NCBI RefSeq assembly: GCF_003721515.1
Contig: NZ_RJJD01000021.1
Location: forward strand, 372,001 to 436,000
Direction of reading: 5' to 3'
DNA from: Rufibacter latericius
GTDB lineage: Bacteria > Bacteroidota > Bacteroidia > Cytophagales > Hymenobacteraceae
Length of the DNA: 64,000 nt
The notes beneath the pieces are model-generated. The model was not told the origin of the DNA. It saw nothing but the letters and a program-made list of their open reading frames with translations, and searched no databases. Positions within the stretch are counted from its first letter, which is position 1, and each line of letters opens with the position of its first letter. Shown one piece after another: positions 9,096 through 16,877 of this stretch. A program made the translations under genes and the position numbers.

Positions 9096-10334
9096 TTACC
9101 CTTCTTTTATCTTGATGTTCCAAGAGATACAGTTCAGGATACCGCCATGTTCAGCGATCTCATTGCTGTCAATTGTTTTAACGGCATAACTGGGGAACAG
9201 CTCCTCGAAAAGATTAACGGTCTTTTGATCCTCCGCCAACCCGAAGGTAGGAAGGATGATGACGTCCTTTATCTGAATATAGTTGATATAGATGCCGTTG
9301 GCCTGGGAGAACTTTATGTTGCCATATGGATTATAAGGTATTTCCCTCCAGTCCAGACCAGCGTTGTGCAACGCCATACGGAAAGTGCGCTGGAACTCTG
9401 GCTTCTCCTTGGATAGATCATTGATCAGAACCGTGTCTTTATTCAGAAAACGCACCATGCCGTCCGCATGGCCTGTGAAGTCCTGCGGGTGCGTGGGGAT
9501 GATCACCACCTGCTCCACCTGAAGCAATTCCCTCAATTCGGAAATGAGCTGACGCTCTGGTACGTCTGGGTTCTCTGAAAAGACCCTGTCGCACATGATG
9601 GCCTTATTGGCGTTGCGCACAACGTTTCCGCCGTCTATCTTCAGATTTGATTTTACTAGCTTGATCCCGATCTCGGCGCAAATCCCGTCGGTGTCAGAAA
9701 TGGTTTTGAGCCACTTTGCCGACTGAAGATACGATGGGTTATACAAGAACTGTACGAAGAGGTCGGCAGTGATTTGGATCGGCATATAGTCACGCGCCCA
9801 GATGTCCTTGGTATGCGGCAACAGCCCGTGGCGGATTTCGCTCTCATCCAGCAGCCTTGCCATGGATGCGTAAAACATGGGGTGCTTCTTCGGGAGACTG
9901 TCGGCTAGATATAGGAAATCGGTCGAGGCATCTGTCACTTTACCCTGTTTGCGGTGCAGGTCTTCCACATACCTACGTATGGGCTTTGCGAAGTACGCTT
10001 TGTGCTCATCCTTGGTAATGACGTCGCTCTTGTGGTTGTTGCAGAGGTAGCAGGCCAAGGCGCAGTTCTCTTCCGTGTAGAGGTTGGTTTTCGAGTCTAT
10101 CCGCTCCAGCTCCAGTGACCTACCGCGCTTCCGTTTTGAGGAAAGCCTGCCAGAAGTGAATAGATCTCGCAACTTGTGCTCCTCTGCACCGCAGTAACAG
10201 CATGTCTTCTCCAAGGCCTGGAACCATGTAATGAAATGATCGACTCCCTTCTCGTTGAAGTAGGTGAAGTTTGGATCCTTTTTCTTGTTATGAAAGAGCT
10301 GCCGTGCTCTGGCAATCTGCTGTTTCTCGTTCAT
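9096..10334 (-). CDS. HNH endonuclease domain fused to an agmatine/peptidyl-arginine deiminase domain
   Basis: A 412-residue two-domain protein. Residues 1-125 are an HNH-like nuclease with zinc-binding C45-x2-C48 and C95-x2-C98 and the core LELERID (74-80) followed by NNH (99-101). Residues about 140-412 match the guanidino-group-modifying enzyme fold of agmatine deiminase and bacterial peptidyl-arginine deiminase: DIWARDYMP (177-185), DGGN (234-237), GHADGMVRF with H289 and D291, and the nucleophile in GGILNC with C402. All expected catalytic residues (Asp, His, Asp, Cys) are in place, so deiminase activity is plausible. It lies 44 bp downstream of a PUA/Nmad-like gene on the same strand and converges on the pseudo-methylase gene. 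The domains are recognised from motifs; the fusion's function (toxin, antiphage effector, or nuclease that acts on modified DNA) is inference. Confidence 0.8.
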   Translation of the reverse strand: MNEKQQIARARQLFHNKKKDPNFTYFNEKGVDHFITWFQALEKTCCYCGAEEHKLRDLFTSGRLSSKRKRGRSLELERIDSKTNLYTEENCALACYLCNNHKSDVITKDEHKAYFAKPIRRYVEDLHRKQGKVTDASTDFLYLADSLPKKHPMFYASMARLLDESEIRHGLLPHTKDIWARDYMPIQITADLFVQFLYNPSYLQSAKWLKTISDTDGICAEIGIKLVKSNLKIDGGNVVRNANKAIMCDRVFSENPDVPERQLISELRELLQVEQVVIIPTHPQDFTGHADGMVRFLNKDTVLINDLSKEKPEFQRTFRMALHNAGLDWREIPYNPYGNIKFSQANGIYINYIQIKDVIILPTFGLAEDQKTVNLFEELFPSYAVKTIDSNEIAEHGGILNCISWNIKIKEG

Positions 10335-10378
10335 GTATATTTGTATGGCAGTGGGTATAGTGTAGTATAAAATGTGAG

Positions 10379-11101
10379 TTACCCTGCGATGGAAACGCCA
10401 GCCAAGAAGGCGAGGTCGGCCAGTTGCCTAAGGGAAATGGCTTTGGGGTTTCTGGTGTTGGGCACCTTGCCGCCGAATATCTCCAGTAGGGTTTCCTTGT
10501 GTAGTGGTACTGGGTCGTTAACCTCTATGTATAGCGGCTTGGTCTTAATGAGCATTGACCAATTGTCAGCCTTATATTTGTAATTGTTATCCCAATGTAC
10601 CACCCTCCGCGCGCCTACCTTCTGTTGCCGTTCCGTGTCTCTTTTCATGAATGCCCTCAAGTCCAGAGCCTTTTCGAAATTACCAGCGGTGTGGTCGAAA
10701 GGATATGGCTCGTTACCTTTTACCATACAGTTGCTGGGCAGGGCCATACCCTCTGCCTCGAACCACTCCTTCCCATGCTGGTGAGTCGGGAACACCCAGT
10801 CCACCTGTAGGATGGCGATAAGTCTGTTACTAGGCGATTTGTCTGATCCGTACCTTCTCTTCACGGTCATATAGACCACCAAGTCATTCTCCCGCAGCCT
10901 AGGGGCGAACATGCCCTGCCTACAGATGGCGGAGATGGTGGGGGTAGCGTGCTCGAAATCAGGCTCTCTCCGACAGGAGGCGTCAATGAACGGCGGGTGC
11001 CCGTGCTTGGTGGTCGCCAACTTTCCGAGCGGTGTCATGCAAAGCGGTCGGAATGAGTTCAGGTAGATCTTGTTCAGGTTCTGGATTTTGACGGTGCTCA
11101 T
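10379..11101 (-). CDS. Unknown protein, possibly PUA/EVE-like (Nmad-type) nucleic-acid binding
   Basis: A 240-residue protein. The frame stays open upstream to 11257, but the extra residues are low-complexity and overlap the neighbouring pseudogene, so the ATG at 11101 (MSTVKIQN) is preferred. Seen in the sequence: IYLNSFRPLCMTPLGK at the start, then FIDASCRREPDFE, a segment FAPRLRENDLVVYMT followed by RLIAILQVDWVFPTH, and LPSNCMVKGN. The 'design' of a strand with a G/N-D-x-V-x-Y-x-T core next to an I-x-x-x-L-x-V strand recalls PUA-like folds (EVE, ASCH, Nmad) that read modified bases, but I cannot confirm a family. It precedes the HNH-deiminase gene by 44 bp on the same strand, so the two are probably one operon. 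The call is a fold-level guess. Confidence 0.5.
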   Translation of the reverse strand: MSTVKIQNLNKIYLNSFRPLCMTPLGKLATTKHGHPPFIDASCRREPDFEHATPTISAICRQGMFAPRLRENDLVVYMTVKRRYGSDKSPSNRLIAILQVDWVFPTHQHGKEWFEAEGMALPSNCMVKGNEPYPFDHTAGNFEKALDLRAFMKRDTERQQKVGARRVVHWDNNYKYKADNWSMLIKTKPLYIEVNDPVPLHKETLLEIFGGKVPNTRNPKAISLRQLADLAFLAGVSIAG

Positions 11102-11153
11102 CTGCTCGTGGTATATGGCAAGACCTAAATATACTGCTTCTAAATATGTTGTT

Positions 11154-11670
11154 CTACCAGCCCAAAATCTGTTTGTTCTGCTGATACGCATAGTCATTCT
11201 GTATCTGGGTGTTATCATTGCAGATCCAACAGTTTCCACTAAGCGCAACATTCTCAATGCAGGCGCAAAGGCTGTCCTTCAGGATGTAGTCACGTTGCTT
11301 CGCTTCGTAGAATGAAGTCATGTCCACCCAGTCCAAATCCGCACTTGGCAACGCCATACGGTACGTGCGCTGGAAGCCAGGCTTCTCCTTAGTCAGATCA
11401 ATAATCAGTGCTTTGTCATCATTCAGGAGCGCACCATACCGTACGCGTGGCCAGTTAAGTCCTGCGGTTGCGTGGAGATAATCTCCAACTTCTCCACTTG
11501 AAGCAATTCCCTCGGTTCGGCTATTAATTTTCGCACTGGTAATTCTGGGATTTCTGAAAAGACCCTGTCACACATGATTGTCTTGTTGGCAGTGCGCACC
11601 ACGTTGCCGCCATCCACCTTCAGGTTGTATTTCACTTGGTTGATCCCGATCTCGGCGCGAATATGGTCAC
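11154..11670 (-). pseudogene. Decayed second copy of the deiminase domain
   Basis: On the minus strand, bases about 11,670 to 11,320 translate to a close relative of residues 218-333 of the intact HNH-deiminase protein: AEIGIN, DGGNVVR, IMCDRVFSE, PQDLTGHAYGMVR, then after a frame change LIIDLTKEKPGFQRTYRMAL. A missing base near 11,434 shifts the frame and creates a stop. The catalytic H-x-D is changed to H-A-Y. The HNH part and the C-terminal cysteine region are absent. After the conserved DLDW the sequence turns into an unrelated reading (YILKDSLCACIENV...) up to a stop at 11,154. This is a partial duplicate or a remnant of a related allele that has been recombined and broken. Confidence 0.8.
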
Positions 11671-11772
11671 AATTGAGATTTATGGTAACTCATTGCAAAA
11701 GATGCTGAATCGGTGGAAAAATAGCGTATTCCACTTTTTAATATTGATATATAGATAAAAATAAGATATTAT

Positions 11773-11949
11773 ATGTTGAACGGAAGCAAGAGCGTGAAAC
11801 TGGCATATGCTAGTTACTTACAGATGGAGCAGATCCGAGTCGCTTTGCTAAAGCGGAAGCTGAGCATGAAAAAACAGGAAGTATTGGCTTATGCTCTAAG
11901 AATGATGTATAAAAAGATGTCGGAGCTTGGGAGGGATGAAAATGATTAG
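11773..11949 (+). CDS. Small 58-residue basic protein, unknown
   Basis: An ATG at 11773 opens a 58-residue frame ending at the TAG at 11947-11949. The product is helical and basic in its middle (LLKRKLSMKKQEVLAYALRMMYKKM), with no membrane segment. Its end overlaps the preferred start of the next gene by 8 bp, and the GGGAGGG at 11929-11935 inside it is a good ribosome binding site for that gene. The overlap argues that it is a real gene coupled to its neighbour. A small DNA-binding or antitoxin-like protein is possible, but no family is recognised. Confidence 0.45.
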   Translation: MLNGSKSVKLAYASYLQMEQIRVALLKRKLSMKKQEVLAYALRMMYKKMSELGRDEND

Positions 11950-12568
11950 ACAGTACGTACCTTGTATTAAAAGGAACCAGTACCACGTGGATATCCAAAG
12001 GCTAGAAAAAGAAAGGAATAGGATCTATGCCTTCGCCTGTAATGAGCTTGATCTGGATGAGAGGATTAATCAACACATCGATCAGTTTGAAGAACCCGCT
12101 AATCATACTTTTTTCGTCAGAGTATTGAGCGGTCAAGAAGATGGGGGGAAATCAGAAAGCGATGCAGAGGTTTCCGTTATCTTTAAAAGTGTTACACTCA
12201 CTCCTGAACGGGAGACGTTGCCAGTCATCAACTTCAAGGTGGATGGAAAGTACTCTGTTAGGATCGGCCCTGTTAGAGAGTATCACACTAAGTACACACT
12301 ATATGCCACGGTAGAGGATTTTGAGAGGAAACTTCAGGATTACATTCCCTTGCTAGATAGGCAAGACTCACTAATCAATGTTCTACTAATTACATATGAC
12401 CCTAATGCTGCCATGTACCAACCGCTGGATTTGTGGATTAATATTTACTTCAACGAGAAAGAGGAAATGCCATTTATGAAAGTGAATGGTAATACATCCC
12501 AGAGAGTACTCGACTTTAGAGCTTTTATCGATGATCTGTCCGCCAGTGGTATTTTTTCAAAGTTATAA
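11942..12568 (+). CDS. Hypothetical protein, 208 residues
   Basis: Three starts are possible: TTG at 11927, ATG at 11936 and ATG at 11942. The GGGAGGG at 11929-11935 is correctly spaced (about 7 bases) only for the ATG at 11942 (MIRQYVPC), so that one is chosen. The protein is soluble and mixed alpha/beta, with an acidic middle. I recognise no domain. It overlaps the 58-residue gene and is followed by 117 bp without a gene before the recombinase. It sits in the defence-like island between a broken deiminase copy and a serine recombinase, so it may be a cargo gene or half of a two-gene toxin-antitoxin-like unit; that is only a guess from position. Confidence 0.65.
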   Translation: MIRQYVPCIKRNQYHVDIQRLEKERNRIYAFACNELDLDERINQHIDQFEEPANHTFFVRVLSGQEDGGKSESDAEVSVIFKSVTLTPERETLPVINFKVDGKYSVRIGPVREYHTKYTLYATVEDFERKLQDYIPLLDRQDSLINVLLITYDPNAAMYQPLDLWINIYFNEKEEMPFMKVNGNTSQRVLDFRAFIDDLSASGIFSKL

Positions 12569-12685
12569 GAACTAGCGAAGAATCACTCAACAGGTTCATT
12601 ATAAACCTATTCTCCAGAAGGTGCGATTCCAGCGTGTGACGGGGGTTGATTTTAATCCTTGAAGTGTTTACCTTAGGTTCTAGCT

Positions 12686-13357
12686 ATGATTGAACCAGCA
12701 CCCGCTCCTTCACCCGTACCCGTCCTTCTTTTCTGCCGCGTGTCATCAGCTCATCAGGACAACGCATACCAGCTCACCGAGCTTGAGCAGTACTGCGCGG
12801 CAAGCAACTACCGTATCGTCGACGTGATCGCCAACAACATCTCGGGCCGCACGGGCACCAGACGGCCAGACCTCGACCAACTCTTCGCGCTGGCCAAGAA
12901 AGGCGGCTTCAGGAAGGTGATCGTCACCAGCCTCGAACGGCTGGGCCGCAGCGCGAAGATGATCCGCGCCACCATCGACACGCTGCACGCCCTGGGCATC
13001 AGCGTGGTGTTCAAGAACCAAGGGTTCGAATCACTGGACGCCAGCGGCGAGGAGACGTTCGTCACCAACATCATGGTCTCGCTCTACGCTGAGCTGGCGC
13101 AGGAGGACAACCGAATGCGCTCCCAGAAGATCCGTAGCGGCATCGCCAACGCCCGTGAGAAGCACGGGGTGCAGATCGGTCGGCCCGTGGGCTGGAGGAA
13201 GAGTGATGAGAAGCTGCTGAAGGAGTACGCCAAGCTGGCCAAGGATCTGCGCGGCGGCCTCTCGCTGAGCCAGTGCATGAAGCTGCACCATGTCTCCAAA
13301 AACACTGTCATCAAGGTCAAGCGGGCCATGGCCGATCAGGCTGTCGCCGTGACATAG
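12686..13357 (+). CDS. Serine recombinase (resolvase/invertase family)
   Basis: A 223-residue site-specific recombinase. The catalytic serine is S20 in LLFCRVSSAHQDN, the usual R-V-S motif. Further resolvase features follow: LERLGRS, SLYAELAQEDNRMRSQKIRSGI (the E-helix with its conserved Glu and Arg), IGRPVGW, and a C-terminal helix-turn-helix (SLSQCMKLHHVSKNTVIKV). The gene is clearly more GC-rich than the genes to its left. It has no transposase partner nearby, so it may belong to an integrative or phage-like remnant, or resolve a plasmid or transposon now lost. The short palindromes just downstream (13404-13415 and near 13444) could be recombination sites; that is speculative. Confidence 0.93.
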   Translation: MIEPAPAPSPVPVLLFCRVSSAHQDNAYQLTELEQYCAASNYRIVDVIANNISGRTGTRRPDLDQLFALAKKGGFRKVIVTSLERLGRSAKMIRATIDTLHALGISVVFKNQGFESLDASGEETFVTNIMVSLYAELAQEDNRMRSQKIRSGIANAREKHGVQIGRPVGWRKSDEKLLKEYAKLAKDLRGGLSLSQCMKLHHVSKNTVIKVKRAMADQAVAVT

Positions 13358-13498
13358 ATCTTGCCACCGCCGCGGTACTGCCCGTATCAGCGGCGTGAGA
13401 CCCGCCCACGTGGGCACTCCATGCCACCGAGGTGTTGGCGGTATCGTCGACGACAGATGGGATCGGGGTGACCTTGCGTCGGCCAGCCCAGTAAAAAG

Positions 13499-13537
13499 AA
13501 AGGGAGACACCAGCGTCCTGCGCCAGTGCCTCCCTTT
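13499..13537 (-). terminator. Rho-independent terminator of the 90-residue gene
   Basis: The arms AAAGGGAGACAC (13499-13510) and GTGCCTCCCTTT (13526-13537) pair with one internal mismatch. On the minus strand the stem is followed by CTTTTT. It lies 6 bases past the stop of the minus-strand gene that ends at 13543. Confidence 0.75.
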
Positions 13538-13542
13538 TCCCT

Positions 13543-13815
13543 TTAGGCGAAGACCGCTCGGTAAACACCCAGCACCTTCCAGAAGCCTACATCTCCCGCC
13601 ACTTCCTCCACTGCCGAGGTCAGGCAAGCCATGGCGTCCAGTTCATATAGCTTGTCTTGGAGGCGGATTCCCCCGCTGTGCATGGTGTGGGCCACCCCGC
13701 CATCGGTCAGCAGCCTCCGCGTACGCTCGGTGATCGCTGGCAGCATCCATTCCGACACCTGTGTGCCCATGGCCGCCTCTTCCTGCATCATCAATTGTTC
13801 GTATCTGTCTTTCAT
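13543..13815 (-). CDS. Hypothetical protein, 90 residues
   Basis: A 90-residue frame from ATG at 13815 (MKDRYEQLMMQEEAAMG). It contains LPAITERTRRLLTDGG and a Leu/Ala-rich C-terminal helix; no membrane segment and no family recognised. A good terminator follows its stop at once, which supports expression. It shares strand and GC-rich character with the 107-residue gene 79 bp upstream, so both may form one operon. The recombinase next to it is on the opposite strand and converges on it. Confidence 0.6.
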   Translation of the reverse strand: MKDRYEQLMMQEEAAMGTQVSEWMLPAITERTRRLLTDGGVAHTMHSGGIRLQDKLYELDAMACLTSAVEEVAGDVGFWKVLGVYRAVFA

Positions 13816-13894
13816 TTGTCTTGGTTTTAAAATTAGATTCGAACCTTATAGGAGGAGATCAGGCGATTGTTTTAAAAAGGGATCAACTATTTTT

Positions 13895-14218
13895 TCACAG
13901 GGTCTTCAGCAGCCTCTGGATCTTACCCTTCCGCATCGCGGCCAAGCCCAGGGGCGTGCTGAACCAGCGGTGGTACTGGTCTACCGCGTTGTCGAATCCG
14001 AACTCGATCGTGGTCGCCTGTAGCTCCGTGACCGCGGGGTCGCTGTACACGTGGCCGAGGAAGCCGTGCCTGAAGTTGAAGCCGCGGGGCAGGTTGGGGA
14101 TCTGGGCGTTCAGGTAGTCGTGGAAGTCCTGCACCGCGAAGTCGCTGATGGCCAGATGGCGGCGGCAGAAGCGCACGAAGTTCTGGTTCCAGTCCGAGGT
14201 GTCTATGCTGATATTCAT
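13895..14218 (-). CDS. Hypothetical protein, 107 residues
   Basis: A 107-residue frame from ATG at 14218 (MNISIDTSDWNQNFVRFCRRHL). It is rich in aromatic residues and His, with the motif RHGFLGHVYSDPAVTEL in the middle and a basic C-terminus (MRKGKIQRLLKTL). I recognise no family. The composition looks like a real soluble protein, unlike the overlapping Arg/Pro-rich frame on the same strand, which is a codon shadow. It is the first gene of the small minus-strand pair. Confidence 0.6.
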   Translation of the reverse strand: MNISIDTSDWNQNFVRFCRRHLAISDFAVQDFHDYLNAQIPNLPRGFNFRHGFLGHVYSDPAVTELQATTIEFGFDNAVDQYHRWFSTPLGLAAMRKGKIQRLLKTL

Positions 14219-14443
14219 GGTATACTTGTCTTTTCCAGTATATATCCAGCCGCCGTGCCGCCCGTGTGCCAGACGCCCTCAGGCAGAATGGACACATGCG
14301 CGGGCGGTGTGGGGATACCGCTTGGCCTTCGCCTCTAGGAAAGGCAGGGTGCCTGTGATATGGAGGAACTCTCGGAACTGGTGGATGTGCCCCAGATCCT
14401 CAATAAATGTGTTCGATTTGATCTGGGTCTGGGGTACAGAAAC

Positions 14444-14474
14444 AAAAAAGCCACTGATAGTCAGTGGCTTTTTT
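14444..14474. terminator. Strong bidirectional hairpin terminator
   Basis: Perfect 14-base arms AAAAAAGCCACTGA (14444-14457) and TCAGTGGCTTTTTT (14461-14474) around a 3-base loop, with A- and T-runs on both sides. No gene is evident in the 225 bases to its left. It marks the visible right end of the GC-rich island segment. Confidence 0.85.
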
Positions 14475-14660
14475 GTTTTATAGGTTTCAAACCAATTCTA
14501 CTCCAAACTCTATTCCCTTTCTACCAGCTTTAGAGCCAAACTCGGTAGAAGGTGAAGATTGATTACTTAAAGAGATTGCTGGCTTAGTGGTACGACTTTT
14601 AATTAAGTGCTTGGTCTAATCAATATCAAAGTGAACTAAGGGTATAAAATTTGAATTCCT

Positions 14661-14668
14661 TAACTTTG
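14661..14668 (+). promoter_or_regulatory. TAnnTTTG -7 promoter element before the AraC gene
   Basis: TAACTTTG matches the Bacteroidota primary sigma factor -7 consensus and ends 4 bases before the ATG at 14673. If used, transcription starts at or very near the start codon, giving a leaderless or nearly leaderless mRNA. Confidence 0.45.
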
Positions 14669-14672
14669 AGGC

Positions 14673-15551
14673 ATGGATAAGACTTTTGACTCCCAAACTT
14701 CAAATTTCAATGCTGTATTAAAGCTTAAAGGCTTTATGGTGTATGAAATCAACAGCGGGTCTGACTCTGGCCATACCTACAGCCGTAAGGATTTCTACAA
14801 GATAAACCTGACCACCGGGAAGTTCATCTTCCACTACGCCGACAAAAGCGTGGAGACGGATGAGACATTCCTACTCTGTGCCAACCCCCACATCCCCTAC
14901 TCCTGTGAGGCCGTTTCGCCACACTTCAGCGGCTACACCTGCCTATTTACGGAGGAGTTCCTAAGCTTGGGAGAACGGTCCGACAGCTTCCGGCAGTCTC
15001 CCCTGTTCAAGATAGGCGGCACCCCCGTTTTGAGGCTTGACAAAGAGCAAAAGGAGTTTATCACGGGAGTGTTCAAAAGAATGCTGGCCGAGCAGAGCAC
15101 TGATTATGTCTTTAAAGATGAGTTGATACGCAACTACATACACCTAATCATCCATGAGGCGGTGAAGATGCAGCCCTCTGAGAACTACTCCACCCAGAAA
15201 AGCGCGGCGGAGCGCATTACGTCTGTTTTCCTTGAACTATTAGAAAGGCAGTTCCCGATTGAGAGTACCGAGCGCCCCCTTGAGCTGAAGACGGCACAGG
15301 ATTATGCCAATGGCCTGAGCGTCCACGTCAACTATCTGAACAGCGCTGTGAAGAAGGTCACCGGCAAACCGACAACAGCCCATATAGCCGACAGGATCAT
15401 CAACGAGGCAAAGGCGCTTTTGCTGTATACGGACTGGAGTATTTCCCAGATTGCCTATGCCCTCGGCTTTGAGTACCCCACCTACTTCAATAACTTCTTC
15501 AAGAAGAAGACCGGTGAAATACCTAAATCAATCCGGACTACTCATCTTTGA
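14673..15551 (+). CDS. AraC family transcriptional regulator
   Basis: A 292-residue regulator. The N-terminal 170 residues form a cupin-like sensing domain (FMVYEINSGSDSGHTYSRKD; later LLCANPHIPYSCE). The C-terminal 100 residues hold the two AraC helix-turn-helices: the second is visible as WSISQIAYALGFEYPTYFNNFFKKKTG, the usual family signature. It is followed 98 bp later, on the same strand, by a short-chain dehydrogenase, the common arrangement in which such a regulator controls the oxidoreductase. The effector is unknown. Confidence 0.93.
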   Translation: MDKTFDSQTSNFNAVLKLKGFMVYEINSGSDSGHTYSRKDFYKINLTTGKFIFHYADKSVETDETFLLCANPHIPYSCEAVSPHFSGYTCLFTEEFLSLGERSDSFRQSPLFKIGGTPVLRLDKEQKEFITGVFKRMLAEQSTDYVFKDELIRNYIHLIIHEAVKMQPSENYSTQKSAAERITSVFLELLERQFPIESTERPLELKTAQDYANGLSVHVNYLNSAVKKVTGKPTTAHIADRIINEAKALLLYTDWSISQIAYALGFEYPTYFNNFFKKKTGEIPKSIRTTHL

Positions 15552-15649
15552 TTTTCATACTTATTGCTTTGTTTTCCATTATTTATCCAGTGGAACCGTG
15601 TGGACCTTTGCAGTCACAGTTCACCTTAAATAAACAAATAGCAATAAAA

Positions 15650-16495
15650 ATGGAAAATCAAGATAAAGTCTGGCTCATTACCGGTGCCGGTCGTGGTTTG
15701 GGTGTAGACATTGCAAAGGCAGCACTTGCGGCGGGATTCAAGGTGGTGGCCACAGGCCGCGATATTAATAAGGTGGCTAAAGCTATAGGCGAGAGTGAAA
15801 ACCTTTTCGTGGTAAAGCTGGACGTTACAAGCCTGTCAGACGCGGAGGTGGCAGTTAAGGCGGCCGTTGATAAGTTTGGTACTGTTGATGTATTGGTAAA
15901 CAACGCCGCTAATTTCTACGCGGGTTTCTTTGAAGAGCTGAGCCCTCGCCAGATTGAGCTTCAGATAACCACAAATGTATTCGGACCGATGAACGTGACT
16001 CGTGCCGTCCTCCCTGTCATGCGAAAGAACCGTTCAGGCCACATCATTTCCCTTTCATCTATTGCAGGTTTGGTAGGCACTGAGTATACTTCCGCTTACA
16101 ATGCCTCTAAATTTGCCTTGGAGGGATGGATGGAAAGTCTGCAGTTAGAGGTTGCCCCGTTCGGCATCAAAACTACCATTGTGGAACCAGGTTATTTCAG
16201 GACGGAATTATTGGAGCCTGCCTCTACTACCTGGCCAGAAAAATCAGTAGAAGATTATGCAGAGCGTAGTGTTATGCTTCGTTCAGCATTTGAAGGTGTA
16301 AACGGCAAACAACCCGGTGACCCGGCAAAATTAGCGGATGCATTAATCAAGATTTCAAGCCAAAATGAACCACCTAAAAGATGGCTGGCTGGAACAGACG
16401 CCATCAGGGACGCCGAAAAGAAAATCAGTGAGTTGCAGCAGCAAATCAATGCCTACCGTGACCTATCTTCATCCCTAGCCTACGTGGAAGAATAA
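15650..16495 (+). CDS. Short-chain dehydrogenase/reductase (SDR)
   Basis: A 281-residue classical SDR oxidoreductase using NAD(P). The frame runs upstream to 15548, but ATG at 15650 (MENQDKVWLITGAG) puts the Rossmann motif TGAGRGLG at 11-18, as usual. Further signatures are the NNAAN motif, the catalytic Ser in SLSSIAG, and Y-x3-K in YNASK. The Arg after the second Gly of TGxxxGxG and the downstream TGRD suggest NADPH preference. The AraC gene is just upstream. The substrate cannot be told; members near AraC genes often reduce small carbonyls. Confidence 0.93.
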   Translation: MENQDKVWLITGAGRGLGVDIAKAALAAGFKVVATGRDINKVAKAIGESENLFVVKLDVTSLSDAEVAVKAAVDKFGTVDVLVNNAANFYAGFFEELSPRQIELQITTNVFGPMNVTRAVLPVMRKNRSGHIISLSSIAGLVGTEYTSAYNASKFALEGWMESLQLEVAPFGIKTTIVEPGYFRTELLEPASTTWPEKSVEDYAERSVMLRSAFEGVNGKQPGDPAKLADALIKISSQNEPPKRWLAGTDAIRDAEKKISELQQQINAYRDLSSSLAYVEE

Positions 16496-16689
16496 ACCGT
16501 AAGCTATTCCTTTGGATGGAAGATATTGCCACAGTTTTTTCGCCTTGATAATCTTAATGGCAAAACCTAAGGCATAATATATTTACACAAAGTAAGGTAT
16601 ACAAACAACACAAGTAAGTTGCTTGAATCTCTTATTTGCGGCCCTTCATCCTTTTTAAACTTAATGAAGGACAGCTCTGGGAAAATTAA

Positions 16690-16731
16690 ACAAGAAAGCC
16701 TTGCAAACAATGTTTTGCAAGGCTTTCTTGT
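16690..16731 (+). terminator. Rho-independent terminator
   Basis: Perfect 18-base arms (16690-16707 and 16714-16731) with the core AAAGCCTTGCAAA and a 6-base loop, followed by TTTTT. It lies in the 382-base gap after the SDR gene, in which I see no other gene. It would end transcription from the AraC-SDR pair. Confidence 0.8.
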
Positions 16732-16877
16732 TTTTAAGGTACAGCACAGGGCCCATTTTGAAATACTTTTATTTGATTGCCAAGCTTATAAGTATTACTT
16801 AGATATTATATCAGTGGAATACTTTAGAGGCTTGCGGCATATTTTTAATGAAGTCAAAAACGATATACCCCCTCCCC

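Noticed and set aside
11102..11257. Upstream extension of the PUA/Nmad-like gene
   Set aside because: The extra 52 codons look random and read antisense-like sequence of the neighbouring remnant; ATG at 11101 gives a natural start.
13923..14297. 124-codon minus-strand frame overlapping the 107-residue gene
   Set aside because: Rich in Arg, Pro and Ala with no structure, as expected from a shifted frame in GC-rich DNA.
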